DNA from: Sphingobacteriales bacterium
GTDB taxonomy: Bacteria > Bacteroidota > Bacteroidia > Chitinophagales > Chitinophagaceae
Assembly (NCBI GenBank): GCA_016192105.1
Contig: JACPUV010000032.1
Location: 1-35,741, forward strand
Length of the DNA: 35,741 bases
Reading direction: 5' to 3'
This document shows positions 7,625 through 15,577 of this stretch, in pieces (the stretch's first letter is position 1; each line of letters begins with the position of its first letter). Under the pieces are notes generated by a model that saw only the letters and a program-made list of their open reading frames with translations, was not told where the DNA came from and did no database searches. A program made the translations under genes and the position numbers.

Positions 7625-8222
7625 GTATCAGGTTTTTTAATGTTTCTTTTAAAGCCGGGTTCGCATTGATCCGCTGCTCCAGTTGTTTCAGGCATTTGTA
7701 TTTTTTATTTCGCACCACCTGTTCTGTTTCATATTCTGTCCGCTCCAGGATCTCTTTCATCGAAAGCGTTTCATAATAAAAGAGCACTAATATCTTCCTG
7801 CAGGTTTCTCCCAGCGCCCCGACGATCCGCAACACTTCTGCTTTCTCTTCCCGGCCCGTGATGTAGTGACTGGTATCCAGTTGCACCCGCTCCTGCCCTT
7901 TTTCATATTTTTCTTCTCTCAACTGGGCCCGGCCCCTTCTTTTCAGTTCATTGAGCCAGGTGTACCGGTTCAGGGAAAACAAAAAGGTCTTTATGGAAGA
8001 TTCCCCCCTGAATTTATCCCGTTGCACTACATCAATAAAACTGACCAGCACTTCCTGGAAATTATCTTCTGCATCCTGCCGGCTGCCATTATTGTTCATT
8101 ACATACCAGCACAGCCCTTCGAAATGGCCGCGGTATATCGCTTTAATGGTCTCTTCCATCCGTTGACCGGACCGGAGATTGCCGAGCAGTTCCGAATCCG
8201 GGAAGTTTCTGATCACCTCCAT
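7617..8222 (-). CDS. ECF-type RNA polymerase sigma factor
   Basis: A 201-residue sigma-70-family protein. Region 2 is at about 25-95 (ETIKAIYRGHFEGLCWYV, then EDNFQEVLVSFIDVV and GESSIKTFLFSLNRYTWLNELKRR). Region 4 is at about 130-185 (LGETCRKILVLFYYETLSMKEI, then a helix-turn-helix with a KYKCLKQLEQRI recognition helix). It directs RNA polymerase to a small regulon, normally including its own operon. The stop overlaps the ATG of the membrane anti-sigma gene. It is divergent from hscB, with 94 bases between the starts. No iron-uptake or SusCD genes lie in this operon, so it is not an obvious utilisation-locus regulator. Confidence 0.9.
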   Translation of the reverse strand: MEVIRNFPDSELLGNLRSGQRMEETIKAIYRGHFEGLCWYVMNNNGSRQDAEDNFQEVLVSFIDVVQRDKFRGESSIKTFLFSLNRYTWLNELKRRGRAQLREEKYEKGQERVQLDTSHYITGREEKAEVLRIVGALGETCRKILVLFYYETLSMKEILERTEYETEQVVRNKKYKCLKQLEQRINANPALKETLKNLIHG

Positions 8223-8240
8223 GCTTTATACATAAATTTG
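8206..8240 (+). promoter_or_regulatory. Putative Bacteroidota-type promoter for hscB
   Basis: TAAATTTG at 8233-8240 is a perfect TAnnTTTG -7 box, with TTTC at 8206-8209 as a weak -33 element 23 bases upstream. A transcript from about 8246 would have a leader of about 70 bases before the hscB ATG. The box lies within 20 bases of the divergent sigma-factor start, so it could also matter for that gene. Confidence 0.35.
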
Positions 8241-8316
8241 TGTTTCTGGAATCCTGATTTGTAACCTAAACTAAGAATATTTTTTGCAGAAATAACACAA
8301 AAACCGTTAACCAGCA

Positions 8317-8823
8317 ATGACTTATTTCGAATTATTCGGTATCCCGGTACAATTGAAAGTCAACACGGCTCCCCTATCCGGCCGGTTTTTTGCCCTGAGC
8401 AGGCAATACCACCCGGATTTTTTTGCCAATGAGGACGAAGCAACCCGGGAGGAAGCGCTCGAAAAATCGGCCCTCCTGAACAAGGCCTGGAAAACCTTTC
8501 AAAACCCGGATGAGACCCTGCGCTATGTACTCGGACTGAAGGGCCTGCTGGAAGAGGAAGACAAATACCAGTTGCCTCCCGGTTTTCTTATGGAGGTAAT
8601 GGAGATCAACGAGGCCCTGATGGACCCGGAGGGGCAGAACCTGGCAGATTTGGAAAAACGGATTAATATACTTCAATCAGCCATTTATGAACCTGTTAAA
8701 GAAATGGTGGAACATTATCAGGAAGATACTGTTCCCGAAAAAGCGTTGCTGCAGGTAAAAGACTACTATTTCAAGAAAAAATATCTGGACCGCATCAGGC
8801 GCCAATTAGCGGGAATGGCTTAA
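8317..8823 (+). CDS. hscB: Fe-S cluster co-chaperone HscB (J-domain protein)
   Basis: A 168-residue protein, close to the usual HscB length of about 170. Residues 1-75 form a J domain: YFELFGIP start, SRQYHPDFF with the HPD motif at 32-34, then ALLNKAWKTFQNPDETLRYVL. Residues 85-165 form the HscB C-terminal helical bundle (LPPGFLMEVMEINEALMDPEG, KKKYLDRIRRQLAGM). HscB delivers the IscU scaffold to the Hsp70 HscA and stimulates its ATPase during Fe-S cluster transfer. It has no N-terminal zinc finger, as is usual for bacterial forms. It stands alone here without other isc genes and is followed 16 bases later by tRNA-Leu. Confidence 0.92.
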   Translation: MTYFELFGIPVQLKVNTAPLSGRFFALSRQYHPDFFANEDEATREEALEKSALLNKAWKTFQNPDETLRYVLGLKGLLEEEDKYQLPPGFLMEVMEINEALMDPEGQNLADLEKRINILQSAIYEPVKEMVEHYQEDTVPEKALLQVKDYYFKKKYLDRIRRQLAGMA

Positions 8824-8839
8824 TATTGCAGCCCCAAAG

Positions 8840-8923
8840 GCCCGGGTGGCGGAATTGGTAGACGCAGCAGACTCAAAATCTGCCGTTCGCAAGAATGTAT
8901 CGGTTCGATTCCGATCCCGGGCA
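8840..8923 (+). tRNA. tRNA-Leu (anticodon CAA)
   Basis: The acceptor arm GCCCGGG (8840-8846) pairs with CCCGGGC (8916-8922). The D-loop holds GGAATTGGTAGACGC. The anticodon stem GCAGA/TCTGC encloses the loop CTCAAAA, giving anticodon CAA (codon UUG). A long class II variable arm and the T arm ATCGG-TTCGATT-CCGAT follow, and the discriminator base is A. CCA is not encoded. At 84 bases with a long variable arm, it is a typical leucine tRNA. Confidence 0.96.
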
Positions 8924-8931
8924 CTGAAGAG

Positions 8932-8959
8932 GACCGCCGTATCCCGGTGGTCTTTTTTT
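8932..8959 (+). terminator. Terminator of tRNA-Leu
   Basis: GACCGCCG (8932-8939) pairs with CGGTGGTC (8945-8952), including one G-T pair and a 5-base loop, followed directly by seven T residues. It lies 8 bases past the tRNA. Confidence 0.9.
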
Positions 8960-8989
8960 ATTGTACCCGGTTATTCTATTCTTCTTTCC

Positions 8990-9054
8990 GCCCGGCAGAC
9001 GCAAAACCTGCCTGCCGTTCGCAAGAATGGATCAGTTCGATTCCGGTCCAGGAC
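8990..9054 (+). pseudogene. Decayed tRNA-Leu copy
   Basis: GCCCGG (8990-8995), CAGACGC and then 18 identical bases CTGCCGTTCGCAAGAATG (9012-9029) repeat the tRNA-Leu. A degenerate T arm ATCAG-TTCGATT-CCGGT and a mutated acceptor end follow. The D stem and much of the anticodon arm are deleted, and the acceptor no longer pairs. The similarity continues past the tRNA into GAAGACCGCC, the left arm of the tRNA-Leu terminator. A segment spanning tRNA and terminator was therefore duplicated and then decayed. A reading frame runs through both copies (about 8846-9124) but is not a gene. The remainder of the gap to 9157 shows nothing clear. Confidence 0.75.
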
Positions 9055-9157
9055 ATTAAGGAAGACCGCCATATTTCCGGACCAGGCAGCCTTCAACAAG
9101 ACTAAAGATTTCTTTCCCTGTTGATTTTACAAGAAATAGTCCGGTTATACCCGGCGG

Positions 9158-10156
9158 CTATTTTGACAAAATAATCATGGCCAGTCCTGCGATATACAAT
9201 ACCAGCATAATGTTCAGTAAAGCTTTAGTACCCGCGGGAGCTTTATCAAATTCCTTCCAGACATAAATACCCCATAAAGCCGCCACCACCGTCGCGCCCT
9301 GTCCCAGTCCGTATGAAATGGCCGGGCCGGCCTTCCCGGAAGCAATGATGCTAAGGGACATCCCGATACACCAGATACCCCCGCCCAGGATACCAATCAA
9401 ATGGTCTTTTGCAATGCCTTTAAAGTAACCCGAAAAAGAAACAGCGGTCCCGGTGAAAGGGCGCTTCATCTGCAGCGTATTGAACAGGAAGCTGCTGACC
9501 ACAATACCCAGGGCAAAGACAACAAGGGCTGTATAAGGTGTCAGTTTTCCTGCCTCCGGTATGGTAAAATCAGTAACCATGGAGCCGGCCACATACTTAT
9601 AAAACAATCCCATTAAACAACCGCTTACGACCGACAGGATCAATCCTTTCTTCGAAACCCCCGAAGAGGAACCGGATTGCAATTTCTGATAGGCCCTTGC
9701 ATTGAGGAGAATAGCGAGGGCAATAAAGGCAACGCCGCCAAAGATCAGCAGCGGATTTCCCTGCGGGTTCGCAATATAGTTTACCACAACACCCAATACC
9801 AGCGCAATGCCAATGCCCACCGGGAAGGCCACGGACATACCCGCAATAGCAATCGCTGCCACCAGCAGAATATTCGCCAAATTGAAAATAACCCCACCGG
9901 CAAAGGCGGAAAAAAGGTTACTGTTGTCTGCCTGCTTCAAATCAACCAGGAAAGCCCGTCCCGCCTCCCCCGAACTGCCAAGAGTAAAGGCCAGCAACAG
10001 GGTGGTCAGCAATATACCAAACCCGTAATCCCAGTAAAACAGTTCAAACCTCCATGTCTTGCTGGTTAGTTTCGTTGTATTTGCCCAGGAGCCCCAGCAA
10101 AACATGGTGACTACACAAAGCAGGATGGCTAATCCGTAATTTTCTACAATAAACAT
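9158..10156 (-). CDS. GRP-family (RbsU-like) sugar transporter
   Basis: A 332-residue inner-membrane protein with about ten hydrophobic helices and no signal peptide. The N-terminal FCWGSWANTTKL is the signature of the glucose/ribose porter family of the drug/metabolite transporter superfamily, which includes RbsU. Other family blocks are GGVIFNLANILLVAAI, AFPVGIGIALVLGVVVNY and GGGIWCIGMSLSIIASGKAGPAISYGLGQGATVVAALWG. It follows the ribokinase gene by 27 bases, which supports uptake of ribose or a related pentose coupled to phosphorylation. The substrate is inferred from this pairing. The last hundred bases past the stop contain a weak hairpin but no convincing terminator. Confidence 0.85.
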   Translation of the reverse strand: MFIVENYGLAILLCVVTMFCWGSWANTTKLTSKTWRFELFYWDYGFGILLTTLLLAFTLGSSGEAGRAFLVDLKQADNSNLFSAFAGGVIFNLANILLVAAIAIAGMSVAFPVGIGIALVLGVVVNYIANPQGNPLLIFGGVAFIALAILLNARAYQKLQSGSSSGVSKKGLILSVVSGCLMGLFYKYVAGSMVTDFTIPEAGKLTPYTALVVFALGIVVSSFLFNTLQMKRPFTGTAVSFSGYFKGIAKDHLIGILGGGIWCIGMSLSIIASGKAGPAISYGLGQGATVVAALWGIYVWKEFDKAPAGTKALLNIMLVLYIAGLAMIILSK

Positions 10157-10183
10157 ATGGCTGATTTTAGCGTGGTGAAAAAA

Positions 10184-11089
10184 TTATAAACCGGTTTCGC
10201 TTCTATAGGGAACAGAGGCCTGGGCGCCCATCCGGGTTACAGAAATGGATGCGGCTTTTACCGCAAATTCAATGGCTGAGGTCCAATCCATCTTTTCCGT
10301 AAGTGCTACCGTCAATGCCCCGCTGAACGTATCCCCTGCAGCGGTCGTATCAAGCGCCTTCACAACGGGTGCTGCAATTTTCAATTCCGATTCCCCATTT
10401 TTAAAATAGGCCCCCTGCTTACCCAACGTGATAATTACATTTTCAACCCCCTTGCTTAAAAAATAATCCGCCGCCCTTGCCGCTGACCCCTCCTCCTCCA
10501 CGCGGATCCCTGTCAGCAATGCCGCCTCGGTTTCATTGGGTGTGATCAGGAATAAGCCTTCCAGTATCTCATCATCCAGGGGCTGTGCCGGGGCCGGGTT
10601 GATCACAACGTTCCGGTTATTTTTCTTTGCCAGTCTGGTAACAGCCCGGATGGTTTCTACCGGTATCTCCAGTTGCATTAAGATAATTTCCGCATCCGCT
10701 ATATTTTTTACCCGCTCAATATCAGCCGGCAAAAGCCGGGCATTCGCCCCGGGAGCCACTACAATACAATTCTCTCCTTCCTCATTCACCATGATCAGGG
10801 CCGTCCCGGACGGAGCCGCTTCATCCACAAAAACAAAATCGGTATGGATGCCTTCCTTTTTAAATCCTTCTATACTTTGCTTTCCGAAAATATCATCCCC
10901 GACTTTTGCCACAAATGTAACATCGCCTCCCAGCCGGGCAGCAGCAACAGCCTGGTTTGCTCCTTTCCCACCGGCATTCATCAGGAAAGTGCCGCCTAAA
11001 ATTGTTTCGCCCGGCAAGGGCAGTTTGGCGGATTTCACCACCATATCCGTATTGGAACTGCCGATCACGATGATTTGTTTTTTACTCAT
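10184..11089 (-). CDS. rbsK: Ribokinase
   Basis: A 301-residue PfkB-family kinase that phosphorylates D-ribose at O5 with ATP, feeding the pentose phosphate pathway. PfkB motif 1 is NAGGKGANQAVAAARLGG (38-55). Motif 2 is DTTAAGDTFSGAL (247-259), with Asp253 as the catalytic base and AAGD as the anion hole. NPAPAQPL and TPNETEAALLTG are typical of ribokinases rather than fructokinases. It begins 58 bases after the end of the GH5 gene and precedes the sugar transporter. It could be the distal part of the utilisation operon or a separate unit; the gap shows no terminator. Confidence 0.92.
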   Translation of the reverse strand: MSKKQIIVIGSSNTDMVVKSAKLPLPGETILGGTFLMNAGGKGANQAVAAARLGGDVTFVAKVGDDIFGKQSIEGFKKEGIHTDFVFVDEAAPSGTALIMVNEEGENCIVVAPGANARLLPADIERVKNIADAEIILMQLEIPVETIRAVTRLAKKNNRNVVINPAPAQPLDDEILEGLFLITPNETEAALLTGIRVEEEGSAARAADYFLSKGVENVIITLGKQGAYFKNGESELKIAAPVVKALDTTAAGDTFSGALTVALTEKMDWTSAIEFAVKAASISVTRMGAQASVPYRSETGL

Positions 11090-11147
11090 CTGTTAAGTTG
11101 GATTTATCGATAGGTCATAAAGAATACCCGCACCATTAACGTCATCC

Positions 11148-12785
11148 TTATTCAAACCGGATCCAGTCCAGGTTCAGCAAGCCACCGGTTACCAGGATCT
11201 TCAGCTTGTTCTTTCCCTGCTTCAGCATAAAACTGCCCAGGGGCAATTCCTTCCAATCAGCGCCGGATGCCCTGATCTCCGCTTTCTTATTATTAACCCG
11301 GATGGAGAGCCCGGCCGGTGTCCCGGCAGTTTTCAGCCGGGCAGCCAACCGGTATTTCCGGGTTGTAAGACTGGTAAAATCATAGACCACCCATTCCTGC
11401 TTTTTCAATTCGACAGACTGATCGGACCAAAACTGGTTTTTATCCTTACTGTCCAGGTTGATTTTTACCGGTTCCCTCATCCGGTAATAAGCAGATTTGG
11501 CAAGCGTGTCTTTCACATAATAAGAATGCTTATACCCTTCCTGTCCGTAATTCTCCGCTTCTATTTTGCCGGGAACACGGGTCATGATCGCATTGCAAAC
11601 ATCTTCGTAATAGACACAGTTGGCAATTTTACAATTCTCCAATAGTTCATTCAGGCTGTTTTCCGCCAGGATGCTGTCCGGCCTCGCTCCTCCCCGGGTA
11701 TAATCGGCGATCAAATCCCAGTTAGCGGGTTTCTTTATGGAATAAGGAGTATTCTGCGTATCCATTTTTTTCCAGGGCCAGAAAGAAAAGCCGATATTAT
11801 TCGCTTCCAGGTATTGTGAGCTGGCCCAGTAAATCGCATTTCCCTTTTCGCCGGTTTCACCAACCCATACAGGGGTATTCAATTCTTCCCGTTTTTTTAA
11901 ATAGCCTTCGATGCTGTTCAGGTTATCGGGTCTTGCCCAGCAGTAATAATGAAACTGGTAAAAAACATTTTTATCAAAAGGTTTGTCAAACAGGGACCAG
12001 TCGTTTGACCAGTCAAATCCTTCGAGGGTGATCATGTGCCGCGGGTCCACTTTGCGTATTTCTGTAGTCAGCCGCTGGTAAAGAGGCACCAGTAAATGTT
12101 TGTATTTTTCAGCTGACCCTGTTCCCTTAGGGAGTGGCTCGTTTAATAAATCATAGGCGGCGACCACCGGTTCATCCCTGTATTTCCCCGCGATTTTCAC
12201 CCAGAGATCCACCAACTGGTCCTGGTATTTTTTTTCAATAAAGAGTTCCGGGATGTCCCGCGGACTGTCATCAATATTGGCACCGGTCTGCCCGCCGGGC
12301 GCACCGTGCATGTCGATGATCACATATAATCTGTATTTCCGGCACCAGGCTACGAGGGAGTCGATTAACCGGAATCCTTCCTGCACATATTCGGGGTTCT
12401 CCCCTTCCGTTAAAAACAATCTTGCATTCAATGCCGGTCTCACCGAGTTAAACCCCAATGCTGCCATTCGCTTTATATCGGACTCGGTGATATAATTTTG
12501 CCTGAATGCTTTCCAGAAACGGGCTGCTTTTTCCGCACCGATCAGGTCCCTCACTACTTTTTCAATCTTCCTGGGGCGATCCCCCAGGGCACCGAACTTC
12601 CACATATAACCTTCCGGCAGGAGCCAGTTGCCCAGCCCAACCCCCCTTAGATAAACTCTTTTCCCCGATGCATCGATGATATCCTGTCCTGAAGCGGATA
12701 AAAACGTAAGCGGTTTTTTCCCCTTTCCCTGGGCAACAGCGTGATATCCCGTCAGTATAACAAAAAAAAGTAGCAATTTTTTCAC
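11148..12785 (-). CDS. Secreted GH5 glycoside hydrolase with C-terminal CBM6-like module
   Basis: A 545-residue protein with a signal peptide (MKKLLLFFVILTGYHAVAQG). The GH5 (beta/alpha)8 domain spans about 35-375. It starts with VYLRGVGLGNWLLPEGY, has the VRPALN strand and DMHGAPGGQ, the acid/base Glu216 in DLLNEP and the nucleophile Glu310 in VWVGETGE. LRGVxLGNWL with DMHGAPGGQ is typical of GH5 enzymes acting on beta-glucans, including exo-beta-1,3-glucanases, but the subfamily is not certain. Residues 403-545 (RVPGKIEAENY to LNLDWIRFE) form a CBM6-like beta-sandwich. It starts 3 bases after the GH127 stop, so it is co-transcribed. Confidence 0.88.
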   Translation of the reverse strand: MKKLLLFFVILTGYHAVAQGKGKKPLTFLSASGQDIIDASGKRVYLRGVGLGNWLLPEGYMWKFGALGDRPRKIEKVVRDLIGAEKAARFWKAFRQNYITESDIKRMAALGFNSVRPALNARLFLTEGENPEYVQEGFRLIDSLVAWCRKYRLYVIIDMHGAPGGQTGANIDDSPRDIPELFIEKKYQDQLVDLWVKIAGKYRDEPVVAAYDLLNEPLPKGTGSAEKYKHLLVPLYQRLTTEIRKVDPRHMITLEGFDWSNDWSLFDKPFDKNVFYQFHYYCWARPDNLNSIEGYLKKREELNTPVWVGETGEKGNAIYWASSQYLEANNIGFSFWPWKKMDTQNTPYSIKKPANWDLIADYTRGGARPDSILAENSLNELLENCKIANCVYYEDVCNAIMTRVPGKIEAENYGQEGYKHSYYVKDTLAKSAYYRMREPVKINLDSKDKNQFWSDQSVELKKQEWVVYDFTSLTTRKYRLAARLKTAGTPAGLSIRVNNKKAEIRASGADWKELPLGSFMLKQGKNKLKILVTGGLLNLDWIRFE

Positions 12786-12788
12786 AGC

Positions 12789-15410
12789 CTATTTTTTTAC
12801 GTTGAGTGGCAACCAAACTTTCATATCAGCTTCCGACTGGCTGGCTTCCGCAAAGGGCACAAGTACCATTTTCTCATTGCTGTTTGCAATGCCAATGCTA
12901 TAGGATTGTTTGCCAATCCATCCCGCCGGCAGATTATTTGTATGCATAAGCGGACCGGACTGATCCAGTTCCACCCCTTCTTTCGTATTTGCCAGCTTTT
13001 CATTAACCTCCGTTGTATTCAGGCTCTTGTCCAATGCCAGGACCTGCGGCCCCCGTTGCAGGGCAAACTGGCCGGGATAACTCTTTCCACCCGGCAGGTA
13101 CTGAACAGGCATATCAAAACTGATAAGCAGTTTTTCACCGGGCTTCCAGCTCCTGGTAATGTTCACCAGCTGATCCGCGCCGGCTTTGTACAGGTCCCCC
13201 CCGGCTGTTGCTGTAAAATTCGTACACCAGGCCGGCACCCGTAATGCCAATGGGATAACAGCGGCCGATGCCGTGGAAACGGTCAAAGTAAAGTTCCCTG
13301 ATTCCGGAAAATTTCCATCCAGTTTCAATACCACTTCCGTGTTCTTTTTGCCCTGTCCGTTTAACCTGTATTTATAAACGGCCGGCTCGTAAAACAAGAC
13401 AGTCGGTATATTATTCAATTTCCCAAAGGTGAAACCGGGTACCAGCGCAATTCCCCTGGGCACGCTGGACTGGCAACAGGTTATATTACAGGTGTACGGC
13501 TTCTTGCCCATCAAAGGGGTATAATAGCTGACACAGCCGGTTTGCGGATTCTCCGCAGCCAGCAAATGGTTGTAAACAGACTTTTCAAGCTGCTCCAGGT
13601 ATTTCAGGTCACCGGTTACGGCAAATAAATTCTGGTTTAACTGTACCCAGGTAGTGGTTACACAACCTTCGCCCATATTGGCAGTATTGTCAGCCGGCAA
13701 ATAATCATCCTCCTGGAAATATTCATGGGAGCTGGATGTACCGGTAATGTATAGTTGATTTTTTACCACGTCCTGCCAGGCCAGCTCGACCGCCTGTAAA
13801 AAACGGGGTTCCCCGGTTACCCGGTACAATTTGATCAGGCCCACATAATTGGACAGCATTTCGTAAGCTTTCCCATTCCCCACTTTTCTTACTTTCCCGG
13901 TTGCCAGGATGGAACTGATCACTTTGGGGCCGTTTTCCTGTTCCCAGGCATCGAGGATGTAATAGCAAAAGTCCAAATATTTTTTATCCGCGGTGTATTT
14001 ATACAATTCCACCATTCCGTCCAGCACACTGGTCGCCGCCATACCGATATGGGTGCCGGCTAAAATAATGTCCATTTGCCCGGGGCCCTTTCCAAAGGTC
14101 CGGCATAAGAGGTCGCCCATTTTCCTGCAGGCTTCCAATGCGGGCAGATAGCCGGTTGTGGAATAATAAGCCAGCAAGCCGTGCAAATTGTATTTATGCG
14201 ACCAAACGTCCCAACTGGTCCAGTACTGGTCCGGCGTATAGGTTCCCAGGTACCCATCCGGCAACTGAGTGCTGATCAGTTCATACATCAGCCGGTCCAT
14301 TTGTTTCTTCAGGGCGGGGTTATGGGTGAGTTTCCAGACATTACAGGCTGCTTCCAGGTATTTGCCAATATGTTCACCTGCCCAGGGGTGTATGCCCGGC
14401 CGTTTTAAATAGGAGCCTATCAATCCAAACTCATCCACCTTCAGCAGGCGTTGCTCCAGGTTTTGCCGGAAACGGGTATTCAGGTACCCCTTGTATTGTT
14501 CATTTTCGAATGATCCGCCGGAGAAATGATCCGGGATCTTATTTTCTACAAGGGGGCTTACACTACCCTTAAAAGGCAGGGAGAGCCCGGCAGTCGCCAC
14601 ATACAACTCCTCCCTTTCAAGAAAAAGAGCGCTGCCCTGATCCGTTACCCTGTATCCTATATTAAAAACAGTTTCTCCCGGCGCCCGGAAATCGGGAAAA
14701 GTCACGGTGGCTTCGGATCCGGCCCCGGGTGATAAACGGACCGTCCGGACCCGGGAAAACAGTTTCTTTTTATTGGCTTTATCAGTCACCCAATAATTTA
14801 TCGTTCCACTGAATGAATGTGCTGCTTTATTCGTAAACCGGATCTTCGTTATAAACCCGCTATGAAAGGTTCCGGTAAAACTATGTGTTACCTCCACTTC
14901 ATCCACCCACCCCAGGGGCGTTATGCTGTAGGGGCCTTCCCACATCCCCATGCCCCCGACCAGGTTATAAACCCGGACCGCAATTATATTCTCCCTATCC
15001 CATTGTACTTCCTTTTCCGGAATAATATAAACCCGCTGTTGCTCCCACTGGGTAATATAACCCGGGGGAAAAGAACCGGTTTCCCCGATCAGTTTGCCAT
15101 TGAAAAAGGTCTGGTCCGCGTCGTCTATTTTACCAAGCTGTAGTTTCAGTCCCTTTCCGGTAGCGGTCCTTATTGACGAAGGAATAAACACGCTTATCCG
15201 GTACCAGGCATAAGAAGAATCTTTCGTATAACTCTTCCCCAATTGCTGTGTGCCCCAATCACTGTCATTAAAAGCGGGGTTGGCCCATTCCGGATCATCG
15301 CCAAACCTGAATTTACCCTCTTTTGGTAAATGAATGGACTGCGCCCCGGAAGAAGATGCGATAAACAGGAGCATTACTACCCTACCCAAAAAACTACAGG
15401 ATAATTTCAT
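12789..15410 (-). CDS. Secreted GH127-family (DUF1680) beta-L-arabinofuranosidase-like enzyme
   Basis: An 873-residue protein. I chose the ATG at 15410, which gives a proper signal peptide (MKLSCSFLGRVVMLLFIASSSGAQ); an ATG at 15458 adds 16 odd residues. A jelly-roll module at about 25-145 (DDPEWANPAFNDSDWG, YAWYRISVFIPSS) precedes the (alpha/alpha)6 DUF1680 domain at about 290-800. The zinc/cysteine site of GH127 is intact. Glu581-x-Cys583 (GEGC) and Cys645-Cys646 (ITCCQSS) match Glu338, Cys340, Cys417 (nucleophile) and Cys418 of HypBA1. The family removes beta-L-arabinofuranose; related families act on other arabinosides. It lies 50 bases after the GH27 remnant. Confidence 0.87.
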   Translation of the reverse strand: MKLSCSFLGRVVMLLFIASSSGAQSIHLPKEGKFRFGDDPEWANPAFNDSDWGTQQLGKSYTKDSSYAWYRISVFIPSSIRTATGKGLKLQLGKIDDADQTFFNGKLIGETGSFPPGYITQWEQQRVYIIPEKEVQWDRENIIAVRVYNLVGGMGMWEGPYSITPLGWVDEVEVTHSFTGTFHSGFITKIRFTNKAAHSFSGTINYWVTDKANKKKLFSRVRTVRLSPGAGSEATVTFPDFRAPGETVFNIGYRVTDQGSALFLEREELYVATAGLSLPFKGSVSPLVENKIPDHFSGGSFENEQYKGYLNTRFRQNLEQRLLKVDEFGLIGSYLKRPGIHPWAGEHIGKYLEAACNVWKLTHNPALKKQMDRLMYELISTQLPDGYLGTYTPDQYWTSWDVWSHKYNLHGLLAYYSTTGYLPALEACRKMGDLLCRTFGKGPGQMDIILAGTHIGMAATSVLDGMVELYKYTADKKYLDFCYYILDAWEQENGPKVISSILATGKVRKVGNGKAYEMLSNYVGLIKLYRVTGEPRFLQAVELAWQDVVKNQLYITGTSSSHEYFQEDDYLPADNTANMGEGCVTTTWVQLNQNLFAVTGDLKYLEQLEKSVYNHLLAAENPQTGCVSYYTPLMGKKPYTCNITCCQSSVPRGIALVPGFTFGKLNNIPTVLFYEPAVYKYRLNGQGKKNTEVVLKLDGNFPESGNFTLTVSTASAAVIPLALRVPAWCTNFTATAGGDLYKAGADQLVNITRSWKPGEKLLISFDMPVQYLPGGKSYPGQFALQRGPQVLALDKSLNTTEVNEKLANTKEGVELDQSGPLMHTNNLPAGWIGKQSYSIGIANSNEKMVLVPFAEASQSEADMKVWLPLNVKK

Positions 15411-15460
15411 ACAGCTTGTTGTTTTAATCGTGAGCAATTCGATAAACCCGTTACTCAATG

Positions 15461-15577
15461 CTATTGACCCAACCTGATTGTCAGCACATCATGGGCCTGG
15501 ATAGTCGCTTTGAGATTTTTATTTGTTGTTCCCAGTTCTTTCTTCAGCCATAAATCCCGAATCTTCGCCTGGACGGT
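15461..15577 (-). pseudogene. C-terminal remnant of a GH27 alpha-galactosidase-type gene
   Basis: The codon after the TAA of the SASA gene begins a 38-codon open stretch in the same frame, ending at TAG 15461-15463. It contains KIRDLWLKKELGTT and, later, AHDVLTIRLGQ. This is the C-terminal beta-domain ending of GH27 enzymes, where R-D-L-W, L-G-T and H-D/G-V-x-x-x-x-L are conserved. No start codon or catalytic domain remains. The rest of the gene, normally about 400 codons, appears to have been deleted, leaving its tail fused behind the esterase stop. It is presumably not translated. I am fairly sure of the origin, though it rests on 38 residues. Confidence 0.72.

Noticed and set aside
8846..9124. 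A 92-codon plus-strand frame beginning MAELVDAADSKSAVRK.
   Set aside because: It is the well-known spurious translation of a tRNA-Leu gene, continuing through the terminator and the decayed tRNA copy.
9123..9157. CCGG-containing hairpin after the GRP transporter gene as a terminator.
   Set aside because: The stem is interrupted by bulges and no U-run follows; I could not support it.
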